A stretch of 64,000 bases of DNA from Pseudarthrobacter sp. fls2-241-R2A-127. Its GTDB lineage: Bacteria; Actinomycetota; Actinomycetes; Actinomycetales; Micrococcaceae. Where the stretch lies: the NCBI RefSeq assembly GCF_030209355.1, contig NZ_JARVSF010000006.1:124001-188000 (forward strand), given 5' to 3'. The notes beneath the pieces are model-generated. The model was not told the DNA's origin. It saw only the letters and a list, made by a program, of their open reading frames with translations, and searched no databases. Within the stretch, counting starts at the first letter, position 1. Every line of letters starts with the position of its first letter. Positions 56,400 through 64,000 of this stretch are shown here, piece after piece. Position numbers and translations under genes: made by a program.

Positions 56400-57650
56400 A
56401 TGTCAACATCCGAGACCACCGCCCTGGCTCCAGAGAAGAAGCCAAACAGGGCCTTCGCCACCCTTCAGCGGCTGGGCCGCTGCCTGATGCTCCCCATCGC
56501 CGTGCTTCCTGCCGCGGGCATCCTGCTGCGCATCGGCCAGGCCGACCTGCTCGGCGCCATCCCCGGTTTCGAGGGCGGCGCGTCCGTCATCTCAGCCGCA
56601 GGCAACGCCGTCTTCACGTGGCTGCCGCTCATCTTCGCCGTCGGCATCGCCGTCGGCTGGGCCAAGAAGGCCGACGGTTCCACCGCACTCGCGGCCGTGG
56701 TGGGCTACATGGTGATCGACGGTGTCTTCAAGGCGATGTCCCCCTTGGTCCTGGACGGACAACTGGACCCTGCCGGAAAGCCGGCCATGATCAACTACGG
56801 CGTCCTCGCCGGAATCGTGGTGGGCCTGCTGTCCGCCGTCCTGTGGCAGCGGTTCTACCGCACCAAACTGCCTGACTTCCTCGGCTTCTTCAGCGGCCGC
56901 CGCCTGGTTCCCATCCTGACCTCCGTCACCAGCCTGGTGGCCGGCGTCGTCCTGGCCCTGCTGTACCCGCTCTTCAATGCAGGCCTCACCGCCGTGGGAC
57001 AGGCCGTGGCAGGCAACGCGGTGCTAGGCGGCGGAATCTACGGCTTCGCCAACCGCATGCTCATCCCCGCCGGCCTCCACCACATCCTGAACTCCGGCGT
57101 CTGGTTCCTGATCGGCGATTACACGGACGCATCCGGCCACCTGGTCCGGGGCGACCTCAACCGCTTCTTCGCCGGCGACCCCACCGCGGGTACCTTCATG
57201 ACCGGTTTCTTCCCCATCATGATGTTCGGCCTGCCCGCCGCGGCCTTGGCCATCTGGCGCCACGCCAAACCCTCCCAGAAGAAGATCGTGGGCGGCATCA
57301 TGCTCTCCACCGCGCTCACGGCATTCTTCACCGGCATCACCGAACCGCTCGAGTACTCGTTCATGTTCGTCGCGTTCCCGCTCTACGTCGTCCACGCCGC
57401 CCTGACCGGAACGTCCATGGCCCTGGTGAACGCACTGGGCATCCACGACGGCTTCACGTTCTCAGCCGGCCTGATCGACTTCGTCCTCAACTTCGGCAAA
57501 GCACAGAACGCGTGGATGCTGATCCCGATGGGCCTGGGCTACGCGGCCATCTACTACTTCCTGTTCTCATTCGTCATCAAGCGCTGGAACCTGCGCACCC
57601 CGGGCCGCGAGGACGACGAGGTAACCGTGGAAACCGAAGCCGCGAAATAG
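56400..57650 (+). CDS. nagE: PTS EIIC component, N-acetylglucosamine type
   Basis: A 416-residue EIIC with about ten TM segments. It has the family opening [46 protein letters not shown], and the sugar-site motif [18 protein letters not shown]. The NagE-type LHHILNS and the nagB-nagA neighbours favour GlcNAc over glucose. GAGGTG precedes the ATG at 56400; upstream codons cover the promoter. The gene heads nagE-nagB-cutC-nagA. Confidence 0.9.
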   Translation: MSTSETTALAPEKKPNRAFATLQRLGRCLMLPIAVLPAAGILLRIGQADLLGAIPGFEGGASVISAAGNAVFTWLPLIFAVGIAVGWAKKADGSTALAAVVGYMVIDGVFKAMSPLVLDGQLDPAGKPAMINYGVLAGIVVGLLSAVLWQRFYRTKLPDFLGFFSGRRLVPILTSVTSLVAGVVLALLYPLFNAGLTAVGQAVAGNAVLGGGIYGFANRMLIPAGLHHILNSGVWFLIGDYTDASGHLVRGDLNRFFAGDPTAGTFMTGFFPIMMFGLPAAALAIWRHAKPSQKKIVGGIMLSTALTAFFTGITEPLEYSFMFVAFPLYVVHAALTGTSMALVNALGIHDGFTFSAGLIDFVLNFGKAQNAWMLIPMGLGYAAIYYFLFSFVIKRWNLRTPGREDDEVTVETEAAK

Positions 57651-57693
57651 ACCGCCCACCAACAGCAACCTCCACCCGAAAGCATCACACCGC

Positions 57694-58473
57694 ATGGAAA
57701 TCATCATTCTGCCCACCCCTGACGACGTAGCCCGCATGGCCGCGGATGCCATCGAGGAACAGGTCCGCCGCGGGCCGTCCGTCCTTGGCCTGGCCACGGG
57801 CTCCACTCCCCTGGGCACGTACCGGGAACTCATCGACCGGCACCGCAACGGCGGCCTGAGTTTCGCCGAAGCCCAGGCCTTCCTGCTGGACGAGTACGTG
57901 GGCTTGCCTGCAAGGCATCCGCAGTCCTACCACTCGGTCATCCGGGACGAATTCACGGCCAGCGTGGACTTCGGCGCCGGCGCGGTCCACGGGCTGGACG
58001 GGATGGCCCCGGATCCGGAGGCGGAGGCCGCCGCCTACGAGGCCCGGATTGCGGCCGCCGGCGGTGTGGACATCCAGATCCTGGGCATCGGGACGGACGG
58101 CCACGTGGGATTCAATGAGCCCATGTCCTCGCTCGCCTCACGCACCCGGATCAAGACGCTCACCCGGCAAACCCGCCAGGACAACGCCCGCTTCTTTGAC
58201 GCACCGGAGGACGTGCCCGACCATGTGTTGACCCAGGGCCTGGGCACCATCCGGGAGGCCCGGCACCTGCTGCTGCTGGCTATGGGCGAGGCCAAGGCAG
58301 AGGCCGTAGCGGCCGCCGTCGAAGGTCCCGTCGCGGCGGCATGCCCGGCATCGGCCCTCCAGCTGCACCCGCACGTGTCGGTACTGGTGGACGAGGCCGC
58401 GGCCTCACGGCTCGCCCACCGTGAGTACTACCAAGACACCTTCGGCCGGAAGCCGGCATGGCAGGGACTCTGA
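57694..58473 (+). CDS. nagB: Glucosamine-6-phosphate deaminase (GlcNAc locus copy)
   Basis: A 259-residue NagB. Motifs: [34 protein letters not shown] with the catalytic Asp, and [18 protein letters not shown] with the active-site His. It converts GlcN-6-P to fructose-6-P plus ammonia. It starts 43 bp after nagE with no obvious ribosome site, and its end overlaps cutC by 16 bases. Confidence 0.94.
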   Translation: MEIIILPTPDDVARMAADAIEEQVRRGPSVLGLATGSTPLGTYRELIDRHRNGGLSFAEAQAFLLDEYVGLPARHPQSYHSVIRDEFTASVDFGAGAVHGLDGMAPDPEAEAAAYEARIAAAGGVDIQILGIGTDGHVGFNEPMSSLASRTRIKTLTRQTRQDNARFFDAPEDVPDHVLTQGLGTIREARHLLLLAMGEAKAEAVAAAVEGPVAAACPASALQLHPHVSVLVDEAAASRLAHREYYQDTFGRKPAWQGL

Positions 58474-59270
58474 GCCCCAGGCGCGTGCCCGAGGCCCGGA
58501 CCGTGCCGCAGCTCGAGCTCGCGGTGGAGAATGCCGACGGCGTCCGGCTGGCCGCCGCCGTGGGCGCGGCCCGCGTTGAACTGTGCGCCGCCCTGGCCGA
58601 AACAGAGGGCATCACGCCGAGCATCGGCACCATCGGGCAGGCGTGCGGCCTGGGCCTTCCCGTGCATGTCCTGGTGCGTCCCCGGCCGGGCGACTTCATG
58701 TATGGTCCGGACGAGCTCGATGTCATTGAGCGCGATACCACCGCGGCTTTGGCAGCCGGAGCCGCGGGCGTGGTGGTTGGTGTCCTGTCCGCCGACGGCA
58801 GCCCGGATATCCCGGCGCTCCGCCGCATCGTGGCGGCAGCGCGGGCCGTGAAACCGGATGCCGAAATCACCTTCCACCGCGCGTTCGACGCAGCCTTGGC
58901 GGCCGGCGTCGACCCGGCGGGGGCGCTCTCCCGGCTGGAGCACGCCGGAGTGGACCGCGTCCTCACCAGTGGGGGCAGTCCCGACTGCGCCACGGGGTTG
59001 GAGATGCTGGGCAGGATCGTGCAGCAGGGACGCCGGAGCGCGCCCTCGGTCCAGATCATGGCCGGCGGGGGCGTCACCCTGGCGCTGGTACCGTCGCTCC
59101 TTGAAGCGGGAGTCCATGCCGTGCACACTTCGGCCCGACCCCGGCACGGCGGCGCTGCGGGCGGCGGAGACCGGTCCGGCATCGCGGACCCCGCGCTGGC
59201 CGAACGCATTGCTGCCGCAGTGGGCGCCGATGCTTCCGACGAACGAAGGACTCTCAAAGATGGGCAATGA
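58458..59270 (+). CDS. cutC: CutC-family TIM-barrel protein embedded in nagB-nagA
   Basis: A 270-residue CutC homologue. Visible segments: [28 protein letters not shown], the [13 protein letters not shown] strand, [17 protein letters not shown] and [12 protein letters not shown]. The family is named for copper homeostasis in E. coli, but that role is disputed and no Cys/Met-rich copper site is visible. It overlaps both nagB and nagA, so translation is coupled and an amino-sugar role is more likely. Confidence 0.88.
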   Translation: MAGTLSPRRVPEARTVPQLELAVENADGVRLAAAVGAARVELCAALAETEGITPSIGTIGQACGLGLPVHVLVRPRPGDFMYGPDELDVIERDTTAALAAGAAGVVVGVLSADGSPDIPALRRIVAAARAVKPDAEITFHRAFDAALAAGVDPAGALSRLEHAGVDRVLTSGGSPDCATGLEMLGRIVQQGRRSAPSVQIMAGGGVTLALVPSLLEAGVHAVHTSARPRHGGAAGGGDRSGIADPALAERIAAAVGADASDERRTLKDGQ

Positions 59271-60459
59271 AGTTGTTCTTCGCGGCCGGTTGGTCACCGC
59301 CTCGCTGGATATTGCGGACGGGGTGGTGGCGGCCGACGGCGGCCTGGTCACCTTCGCGGGGCCGGCGCAGGGTTTCCCCGGGGTACTTCCGCCGGAGGCA
59401 CCCGCCGGCCGGGTCCTGGTGCCCGGCCTGGTGGACGTGCACTGCCATGGGGCCTTCGGTTCGGATTTCTCCGAGGGCGATGCCGGTGGCGCCGAGCGGG
59501 CGGCACGCTACCTGCACGGGCGTGGAACCACCACCTTGGTGGCAAGCCTGGTGACCGGGAAGCCCGCGGACCTGGTCCGCAACCTTGGAATGTTGCGGGA
59601 ACTGGTTGGCCTGGGACTGATCGCGGGCTCGCACCTGGAGGGTCCTTTCCTCTCGGGCCACCAGTGCGGCGCCCACGATCCCGGCCTGCTCCTGGAACCA
59701 GATCCTGCTTTGGTGGCCCGCATGCTGGCCTCGGCGGGTTCAACGCTGGCCTCCATGACGCTGGCGGCCGAGCTTCCCGGCGCCTCCGAACTTTCCGGCA
59801 GGCTGGCGGCCTTGGGCATCATCCCGTCGCTCGGCCACACCGCCGCGGACCACGCGACGGCGGCAGCCTTCCTGGCGCACGCGGCGGCGGCTTTGGGCTC
59901 GTCCGGCAACCCGGCCGGGAGGAGCCGCCCGACCGTGACCCACCTGTTCAACGCCATGCCTCCACTGCACCACCGCTCGCCCGGGCCGGTATCGGCGAGC
60001 CTCAGCGCGGCCAAGGCCGGGCAGGCAGTGGTGGAGCTGATCGCTGACGGCGTGCACCTGGCCCCGGAAACCGTGAAGTTGGTGTTTGACCTCGTGGGGC
60101 CGGAGAACATCACGCTGGTGACCGATTCGATGGCCGCCACCGGGCTGGCGGACGGACAGTACATGCTGGGATCCCTCGCCGTGACGGTTGCCGGCGGCGT
60201 AGCCCGGGTCGATGCCACGGGCGCTATTGCCGGGGGTACCAGCACGTTGCTGGACGTTGTCCGCTGCTGCGTGGCTGCCGGAGTTCCATTGCGTGATGCC
60301 GTCACCTCAGCCACGGCCGTCCCTGCATCCCTGCTGGGCCTCTCGGCGCAGGCAGGTGACCTGCGCGCCGGGATGCAGGCCGACGTCGTGGTCCTCGACC
60401 ACGACCTGGCCCTGACGGCAGTGCTGCGAAGGGGTGAATGGGTCAGCGCACCCGGCTGA
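59260..60459 (+). CDS. nagA: N-acetylglucosamine-6-phosphate deacetylase
   Basis: A 399-residue amidohydrolase-fold enzyme that converts GlcNAc-6-P to GlcN-6-P and acetate. Motifs: VPGLVDVHCHGAFGSDF, the metal Glu in SHLEGPFLS, SLGHT, THLFNAMPPLHHR, and the catalytic Asp in LVTDSMAATG. It is the only nagA in the window and so is needed by both the GlcNAc and sialic acid pathways. The ATG at 59260 follows GAAGGA and overlaps the cutC end by 11 bases. Confidence 0.94.
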   Translation: MGNEVVLRGRLVTASLDIADGVVAADGGLVTFAGPAQGFPGVLPPEAPAGRVLVPGLVDVHCHGAFGSDFSEGDAGGAERAARYLHGRGTTTLVASLVTGKPADLVRNLGMLRELVGLGLIAGSHLEGPFLSGHQCGAHDPGLLLEPDPALVARMLASAGSTLASMTLAAELPGASELSGRLAALGIIPSLGHTAADHATAAAFLAHAAAALGSSGNPAGRSRPTVTHLFNAMPPLHHRSPGPVSASLSAAKAGQAVVELIADGVHLAPETVKLVFDLVGPENITLVTDSMAATGLADGQYMLGSLAVTVAGGVARVDATGAIAGGTSTLLDVVRCCVAAGVPLRDAVTSATAVPASLLGLSAQAGDLRAGMQADVVVLDHDLALTAVLRRGEWVSAPG

Positions 60460-60499
60460 GGATTGGCCGCCGGCTGGTGACCTCCGCCTTGCAGTGGCC

Positions 60500-61327
60500 T
60501 TAGACAGCGCCGGGCGCCCCGGCGGCGCGGCGGCGAAACGCGGTCCGCTGCCTCGGTTCCTTCGCAGCCAGGGACCGCAACCGGGGAACGATTCCGAAAG
60601 CCAGCGGCTGCCCGTGGCCGGGCGCCAGCAGGCGTGGCCCCAGTTCAGCAAGCCGCGTGACGGAGTCTTTGGCCAGTTCCATGTTCCATGTGGTGTACCA
60701 GGGCGGCCCGGACAGATCGGGCAGTCCCAGCAGGAGCCCGCGGAAGGAGTTCAGGTTCACTGTGGCGACTGCGTCGCCGGTGATGAGCACGCCGTCGCCG
60801 GCGCGCCAGTAGGAAACATGCCCGGCGGTATGGCCCGGCGTGGGCACTACCACCCAGCCAGGCAGGCCCGGCACCTCGCCGCTGCGGGGAAGGGACCGCA
60901 CGAGGTCCGAAATGTCACCCGCCACCTCAACCCTGCGACGCGCACGGGCCGGGAGCGACCACATCAGCGGGGCCGTGATCCACCGGTCCAGCGGCATGGA
61001 CCGCGCGGGGACGTACCTGCCGGCCGCCATGGGCAACTCGGCCCGGTGGGCGTACACCGGCACCTCCCACGCGCGGGCCAACGCACCAGCGGCGCCGGAG
61101 TGGTCGGGATGGATATGGGTCAGGAGGATCGCGTCAGGTTTCGCCCCGCGCCCAACGACCCGCTCAACCGCCATGCGGGCTGGTTCCGCGCTGCCACCCC
61201 AGCCGCAGTCGACCAGCACCCAGGACGGACCGGACCGGACAAGGTAGAAGTTCGAAGCAACCGGGCCGCTGCCGGAGGTGAGGAGCAGGAGGCCGGAAGC
61301 GATCTCCCGAGGTTCAGAAACGCGCAT
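60500..61327 (-). CDS. MBL-fold metallo-hydrolase
   Basis: A 275-residue metallo-beta-lactamase-fold protein. The zinc motif HIHPDH is at residues 71-76, with further ligands in PTPGHTAGH, LITGDAV and the C-terminal APGHG. The family includes glyoxalase II, lactonases and many unassigned hydrolases; nothing visible fixes the substrate. It is convergent with nagA. Confidence 0.85.
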   Translation of the reverse strand: MRVSEPREIASGLLLLTSGSGPVASNFYLVRSGPSWVLVDCGWGGSAEPARMAVERVVGRGAKPDAILLTHIHPDHSGAAGALARAWEVPVYAHRAELPMAAGRYVPARSMPLDRWITAPLMWSLPARARRRVEVAGDISDLVRSLPRSGEVPGLPGWVVVPTPGHTAGHVSYWRAGDGVLITGDAVATVNLNSFRGLLLGLPDLSGPPWYTTWNMELAKDSVTRLAELGPRLLAPGHGQPLAFGIVPRLRSLAAKEPRQRTAFRRRAAGAPGAV

Positions 61328-61500
61328 TGTCCGGTCACACCCCCGCGTGCTGGATCAACCAGCGCAGCCGCCCAGGGACGCTGCGGCGCTGCCTCATGGT
61401 TGCACTCCGCCGGCACCCGCCATGAGCCCAGTCTTTCGTCGTTCCGCACCGCGCAGTAGGGCCGAATGGCCTTGCCGCGCCGGCCACGGCAACTGCCCGG

Positions 61501-62376
61501 TCAGTCGGCTCCCGGCAGGCAGACCTCCACAATGCCGCCGTTGGTCCGGGTTTCGAAGACCGGCTGGCGGGCGGTGGCCGGCCCGGCTTTGACCTCGCCG
61601 GTCCGCAGCGAAAAGGCGCTCCGGTGCCACGGGCAGACGACGCACGGGTCCCCGCCGTCGTCCTTGATCTTGCCCTCATGAAGTGGTCCGGACAGGTGGC
61701 TGCAGACGTCGGACAGAACGTTGACGGTGTTACCCTCGCGGTGGACCAGAAGCGGGATCCCGGCCACGTCGCGCTTGTGGAGGCCGCCTTCGGGCAGGTC
61801 GGCCAGGGGCGCCAGGGGATGCCAGCCGGACGGGAACCGGTGTGGGATTTCCTCGCTGTGGTTCACACCGGCGGCCTGCCGGTAGGTGAGATGGCCGCCC
61901 AGGAAGCCGCCGGCACTCGCCGTGGCCAGCCCCAAGTACGCCAGTACCTTGCCGCTGCCCTGGCTGCCCCTCGCCCGCTGGACCAGCGAGGCAAGGTAGA
62001 GGCCCGTAGCTGTCACGTTGGCCGCCGCATGCACCAGCCCCACCCGCTGCTGCTGCGGGTGCAGTTGCGACCAGTCGGTGAACCCGGCCAGGGCGGACGG
62101 GACCACGCTTGCGGCCCCCACTCCGATCAGGAGCGTGGCGGCCTTCCCACCTCCGGGAACTGCATCAAGCACGCCGGCCGAAAGCCAGGCACCGATAGGC
62201 ACCTGGACAGCGAGGGGGTGGACCGGGTGGCCGATGGGGACACCGTGCAGGGCATCGCGGGCCCAGCGGGCCGGAATGGCCTTCTTCACGGCTTTCCGGA
62301 CGCTCTTGGCCAGGGGATCAAGCCAGTCGGCATCCTCGAGGCGGGTGACAATTTCCAGCGCTGGCAGCGGTTTCAT
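61501..62376 (-). CDS. DUF2231 membrane domain fused to a Rieske [2Fe-2S] domain
   Basis: A 291-residue protein. Residues about 45-165 form a four-TM DUF2231-like domain (GHPVHPLAVQVPIGAWLSAGVLDAV, LAGFTDWSQL, VGLVHAAANVTATGLYLAS). The C-terminal Rieske domain has the cluster ligands in CSHLSGPLHEG and CPWHRSAFSLRTGE (C-x-H, C-x2-H). It could be a membrane electron-transfer protein. AAGGAGG precedes the ATG. Nothing of note lies in the 173 bp between this gene and the MBL-fold gene. Confidence 0.85.
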   Translation of the reverse strand: MKPLPALEIVTRLEDADWLDPLAKSVRKAVKKAIPARWARDALHGVPIGHPVHPLAVQVPIGAWLSAGVLDAVPGGGKAATLLIGVGAASVVPSALAGFTDWSQLHPQQQRVGLVHAAANVTATGLYLASLVQRARGSQGSGKVLAYLGLATASAGGFLGGHLTYRQAAGVNHSEEIPHRFPSGWHPLAPLADLPEGGLHKRDVAGIPLLVHREGNTVNVLSDVCSHLSGPLHEGKIKDDGGDPCVVCPWHRSAFSLRTGEVKAGPATARQPVFETRTNGGIVEVCLPGAD

Positions 62377-62482
62377 GTGGCCTCCTTACCCCGATTACCG
62401 TAGCCCACTCACGCTGGACCGGTACCCAAAAAACCGGAACTGTTTTGCCCCGGCTTTGCCGGCAGTGCACGGAGGGCCGGCC

Positions 62483-62782
62483 CTACTGCAGCGGCGAGCC
62501 CAGCACCGTAAAACGGTGGCCGCTCATTTGCCCGGAAAGCAACGGCATGGCTTCGGCGATCGCAGCGCGTGTGCTCTCCAGCTGCAGCGAGGCCTGGTGC
62601 GCCTCCGCGGATTCCCAGAGTTCCGAAACGAACACCGTGTCCGGAACGTCGTCATTGATCCCCACCTCGTAGAGCAGGCAGCCGGCCTCCCGCATCCCGG
62701 GCTTGGGCCGGAGCAGGATTGCCACGAGGGCATCGCGCCGGCCGGGTTTGGTTCCGAGCATTCCCACGTTGGCAAAAGTCAT
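62483..62782 (-). CDS. Antibiotic biosynthesis monooxygenase (ABM) domain protein
   Basis: A 99-residue ferredoxin-like-fold protein (FANVGMLGTKPGRRDALVAIL, CLLYEVGINDDVPDTVFVSELWESAEAHQASL, HRFTVLGSPL). The YEV and ELWES-x-x-AHQAS segments are typical of YgiN/ABM quinol monooxygenase-like proteins. The ATG at 62782 suits the family length; start codons at 62797 and 62800 are alternatives. It stands alone. Confidence 0.72.
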   Translation of the reverse strand: MTFANVGMLGTKPGRRDALVAILLRPKPGMREAGCLLYEVGINDDVPDTVFVSELWESAEAHQASLQLESTRAAIAEAMPLLSGQMSGHRFTVLGSPLQ

Positions 62783-62900
62783 AGGGACAGTGTGCATCAT
62801 GGGCCGGACAACAGTCCCGGGGACGGCCAGCCAGGCCGGGTCAACAGCGCGGCCGCAACAACGGAACGGCTGGAGCGGCGGCCCGGGCGGCCGACGGCAC

Positions 62901-64000
62901 CTACCGGACTGAGGCCGGCGCAGCGGGTGCCGGCTGCCCTGCTGGCGTGCCCGGGTGCGTGATGTCAACGCCGGTTCCCGCCCCGTCGCCCGGCAGCACC
63001 GTGGCAACGCCCGGCTGTCCCGCCACTGCCGGCGTCGTGCCGTCACCAGCGGAGTCCGTCACGCCGTCCTCGCCGGCGAACGCCCGCAGCATGGCCTCGC
63101 GATCGAACTGGCCCTCCCACTTGGCCACCACGAACGTGGCCACGCAGTTCCCCAGCAGGTTCACCACAACACGCATGGAGTCCATCAGGCGGTCGGCGCC
63201 GAGGAGGAGCGCGACGCCGGCTACCGGGAAGATCCCCAGCGCCCCCGCCGTGGCGGACAGGGCAAGGAAGGCAGAGCCAGGAACTCCTGCCATGCCCTTG
63301 GATGTCAGCATCAGGATGCCCAAGGCCGCGAGCTGCTGGCCCAGGTCAAGGTGGTAGCCGAAGGCCTGGGCCAGGAACAGCAGCGAGATGGAGAGGTAGA
63401 TGGCGGCGCCGTCCAGGTTGAACGAGTAGCCGGTGGGCACCACCAGGCCGGTGGTGGCGCGGGAGCAGCCGGCGCTGGTCAACTTGGCCATGATCCGCGG
63501 CAGGACGGACTCTGTGGACGCCGTGCCCAGCGCCAGCAGAAATTCCTCCCTGGTGTACTTGATGAACTGCCACAACGGCACCCGGGGGTAAACCCATGCC
63601 ACCACGAAGAGGAGCCCGATGAACACCACTGCGGCGGCGTAGCAGGCGGCGATCAGCACCGCGTAGGTCCCGAGGGAGTCGAGGCCGTACTGGCCGATGA
63701 TGAAGGCCATGGCGCCAAACGCTCCAACCGGCGCCGCACGCATTACCCAGCCCATGATCTTGAAGAACAGTTCCAGCACGGTTTCCATCAGGGTGATTAC
63801 CGGCAGGCAGCGTTCACGTCCGACGACGACAATCGCCGCGCCGAAGAAGACAGCGAAACAGAGGACCTGGAGGAGGTTGTTGCTGGCGAAGGCACCAACG
63901 ACACTGGTGGGGATGATGCCGAGCAGGAAGGCGCCCGCGTCCTTGGGCGGGGCGGTGGAGGTTTTGGCGTTGAGGGCGTCCTGGGACAGGGTGGCGGGAT
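62901..64000 (-). CDS. dctA: C4-dicarboxylate:cation symporter DctA (second copy, N-terminus outside window)
   Basis: The C-terminal 366 residues of a DAACS carrier. It reads continuously from the right edge (LSQDALNAKTSTAPPKDAGAFLL) through LGTASTESVLPRIM, GYSFNLDGAAIYLSI and KGMAGVPGSAF, so the apparent Met at 63788 is internal. It is very similar to the DctA at 53035-54522; the hydrophilic C-terminal tail is different and Pro/Gly/Ala-rich. The promoter and the first third of the gene lie to the right of the window. Confidence 0.9.
   Translation of the reverse strand, partial: PATLSQDALNAKTSTAPPKDAGAFLLGIIPTSVVGAFASNNLLQVLCFAVFFGAAIVVVGRERCLPVITLMETVLELFFKIMGWVMRAAPVGAFGAMAFIIGQYGLDSLGTYAVLIAACYAAAVVFIGLLFVVAWVYPRVPLWQFIKYTREEFLLALGTASTESVLPRIMAKLTSAGCSRATTGLVVPTGYSFNLDGAAIYLSISLLFLAQAFGYHLDLGQQLAALGILMLTSKGMAGVPGSAFLALSATAGALGIFPVAGVALLLGADRLMDSMRVVVNLLGNCVATFVVAKWEGQFDREAMLRAFAGEDGVTDSAGDGTTPAVAGQPGVATVLPGDGAGTGVDITHPGTPAGQPAPAAPASVR

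Noticed and set aside
53035..64000. Inverted dctA copies as ends of a mobile element
   Set aside because: The two copies face each other, but no transposase, integrase or terminal repeats were seen between them; paralogy is a simpler explanation.

Overview
The window is a high-GC, gene-dense stretch of chromosome from a Gram-positive actinobacterium, most likely an Arthrobacter/Pseudarthrobacter-type soil organism of the Micrococcaceae. The evidence is the strong third-position GC bias, AAGGAG-type ribosome sites with many GTG and TTG starts, GTGA/ATGA overlaps between genes, and the gene families themselves (PucR-type regulator, ANTAR protein, actinobacterial permease-ATPase fusion). I saw no rRNA, tRNA, insertion sequence, prophage or CRISPR array. 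Both ends cut through genes: an amidohydrolase on the left and a DctA-type transporter on the right.

Region by region. (1) 1-6967: a catabolic operon on the minus strand (aldehyde dehydrogenase, MFS carrier, FAD monooxygenase, cupin, amidohydrolase/decarboxylase), divergent from a GAF-PucR-type regulator; the likely substrate is a hydroxylated aromatic or N-heteroaromatic acid. (2) 7028-17566: stress and general metabolism: a PRISE-like SDR, catalase-peroxidase KatG, small NTF2-like and ABM-domain proteins, an acyl-CoA synthetase, and a histidine kinase/response regulator pair divergent from a two-gene ABC exporter. (3) 17647-34710: a sialic acid locus with a secreted sialidase (frameshifted in this sequence), a divergent sialidase without a signal peptide, a DUF4862 protein, a Tat/lipoprotein oligopeptide-type ABC importer, nanA-nanK-nanE, and a GntR/FCD regulator followed by nagB. 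A PEBP-family protein and a membrane-anchored protein of unknown function sit between nanE and nagB. (4) 34947-43310: a stand-alone kinase-like ATPase, then a rhamnogalacturonan module (PL26-like exo-lyase without signal peptide, secreted PL11-type lyase) with LacI-type operators, an SRPBCC protein, a four-unit 24-bp tandem repeat and an MHS-type carrier. (5) 43326-51381: an M20 peptidase/LysR pair, an Lrp/aminotransferase/YitT group, a PAS-ANTAR protein, an F420-reductase-like protein, a lipoprotein and a threonine dehydratase-like enzyme. (6) 51647-54522: MatC-like and DctA carboxylate carriers. (7) 54720-60459: an N-acetylglucosamine locus: DasR/NagR-like regulator, split PTS (EIIA, EIIB on the minus strand, EIIC on the plus strand), nagB, cutC, nagA. 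(8) 60500-64000: a metallo-beta-lactamase-fold hydrolase, a Rieske/DUF2231 protein, an ABM-domain protein and a second DctA.

The genes fit together. Sialidases release sialic acid, the ABC system imports it, NanA/NanK/NanE convert it to GlcNAc-6-phosphate, and NagA and NagB (the window's only nagA is in the second locus) take it to fructose-6-phosphate; the PTS feeds GlcNAc into the same point. Two sets of candidate operators support two regulons: a TRGGACRT-type motif at three sialic acid promoters and a TGGTC-TAACC motif at both GlcNAc-locus promoters. Two genes carry probable single-base frameshifts, each in a short G/C homopolymer, so they may be sequencing errors. I do not see a clearly new type of system; the best leads are DUF4862 in the sialic acid locus, CutC inside nagB-nagA, and the unassigned aromatic catabolic operon.
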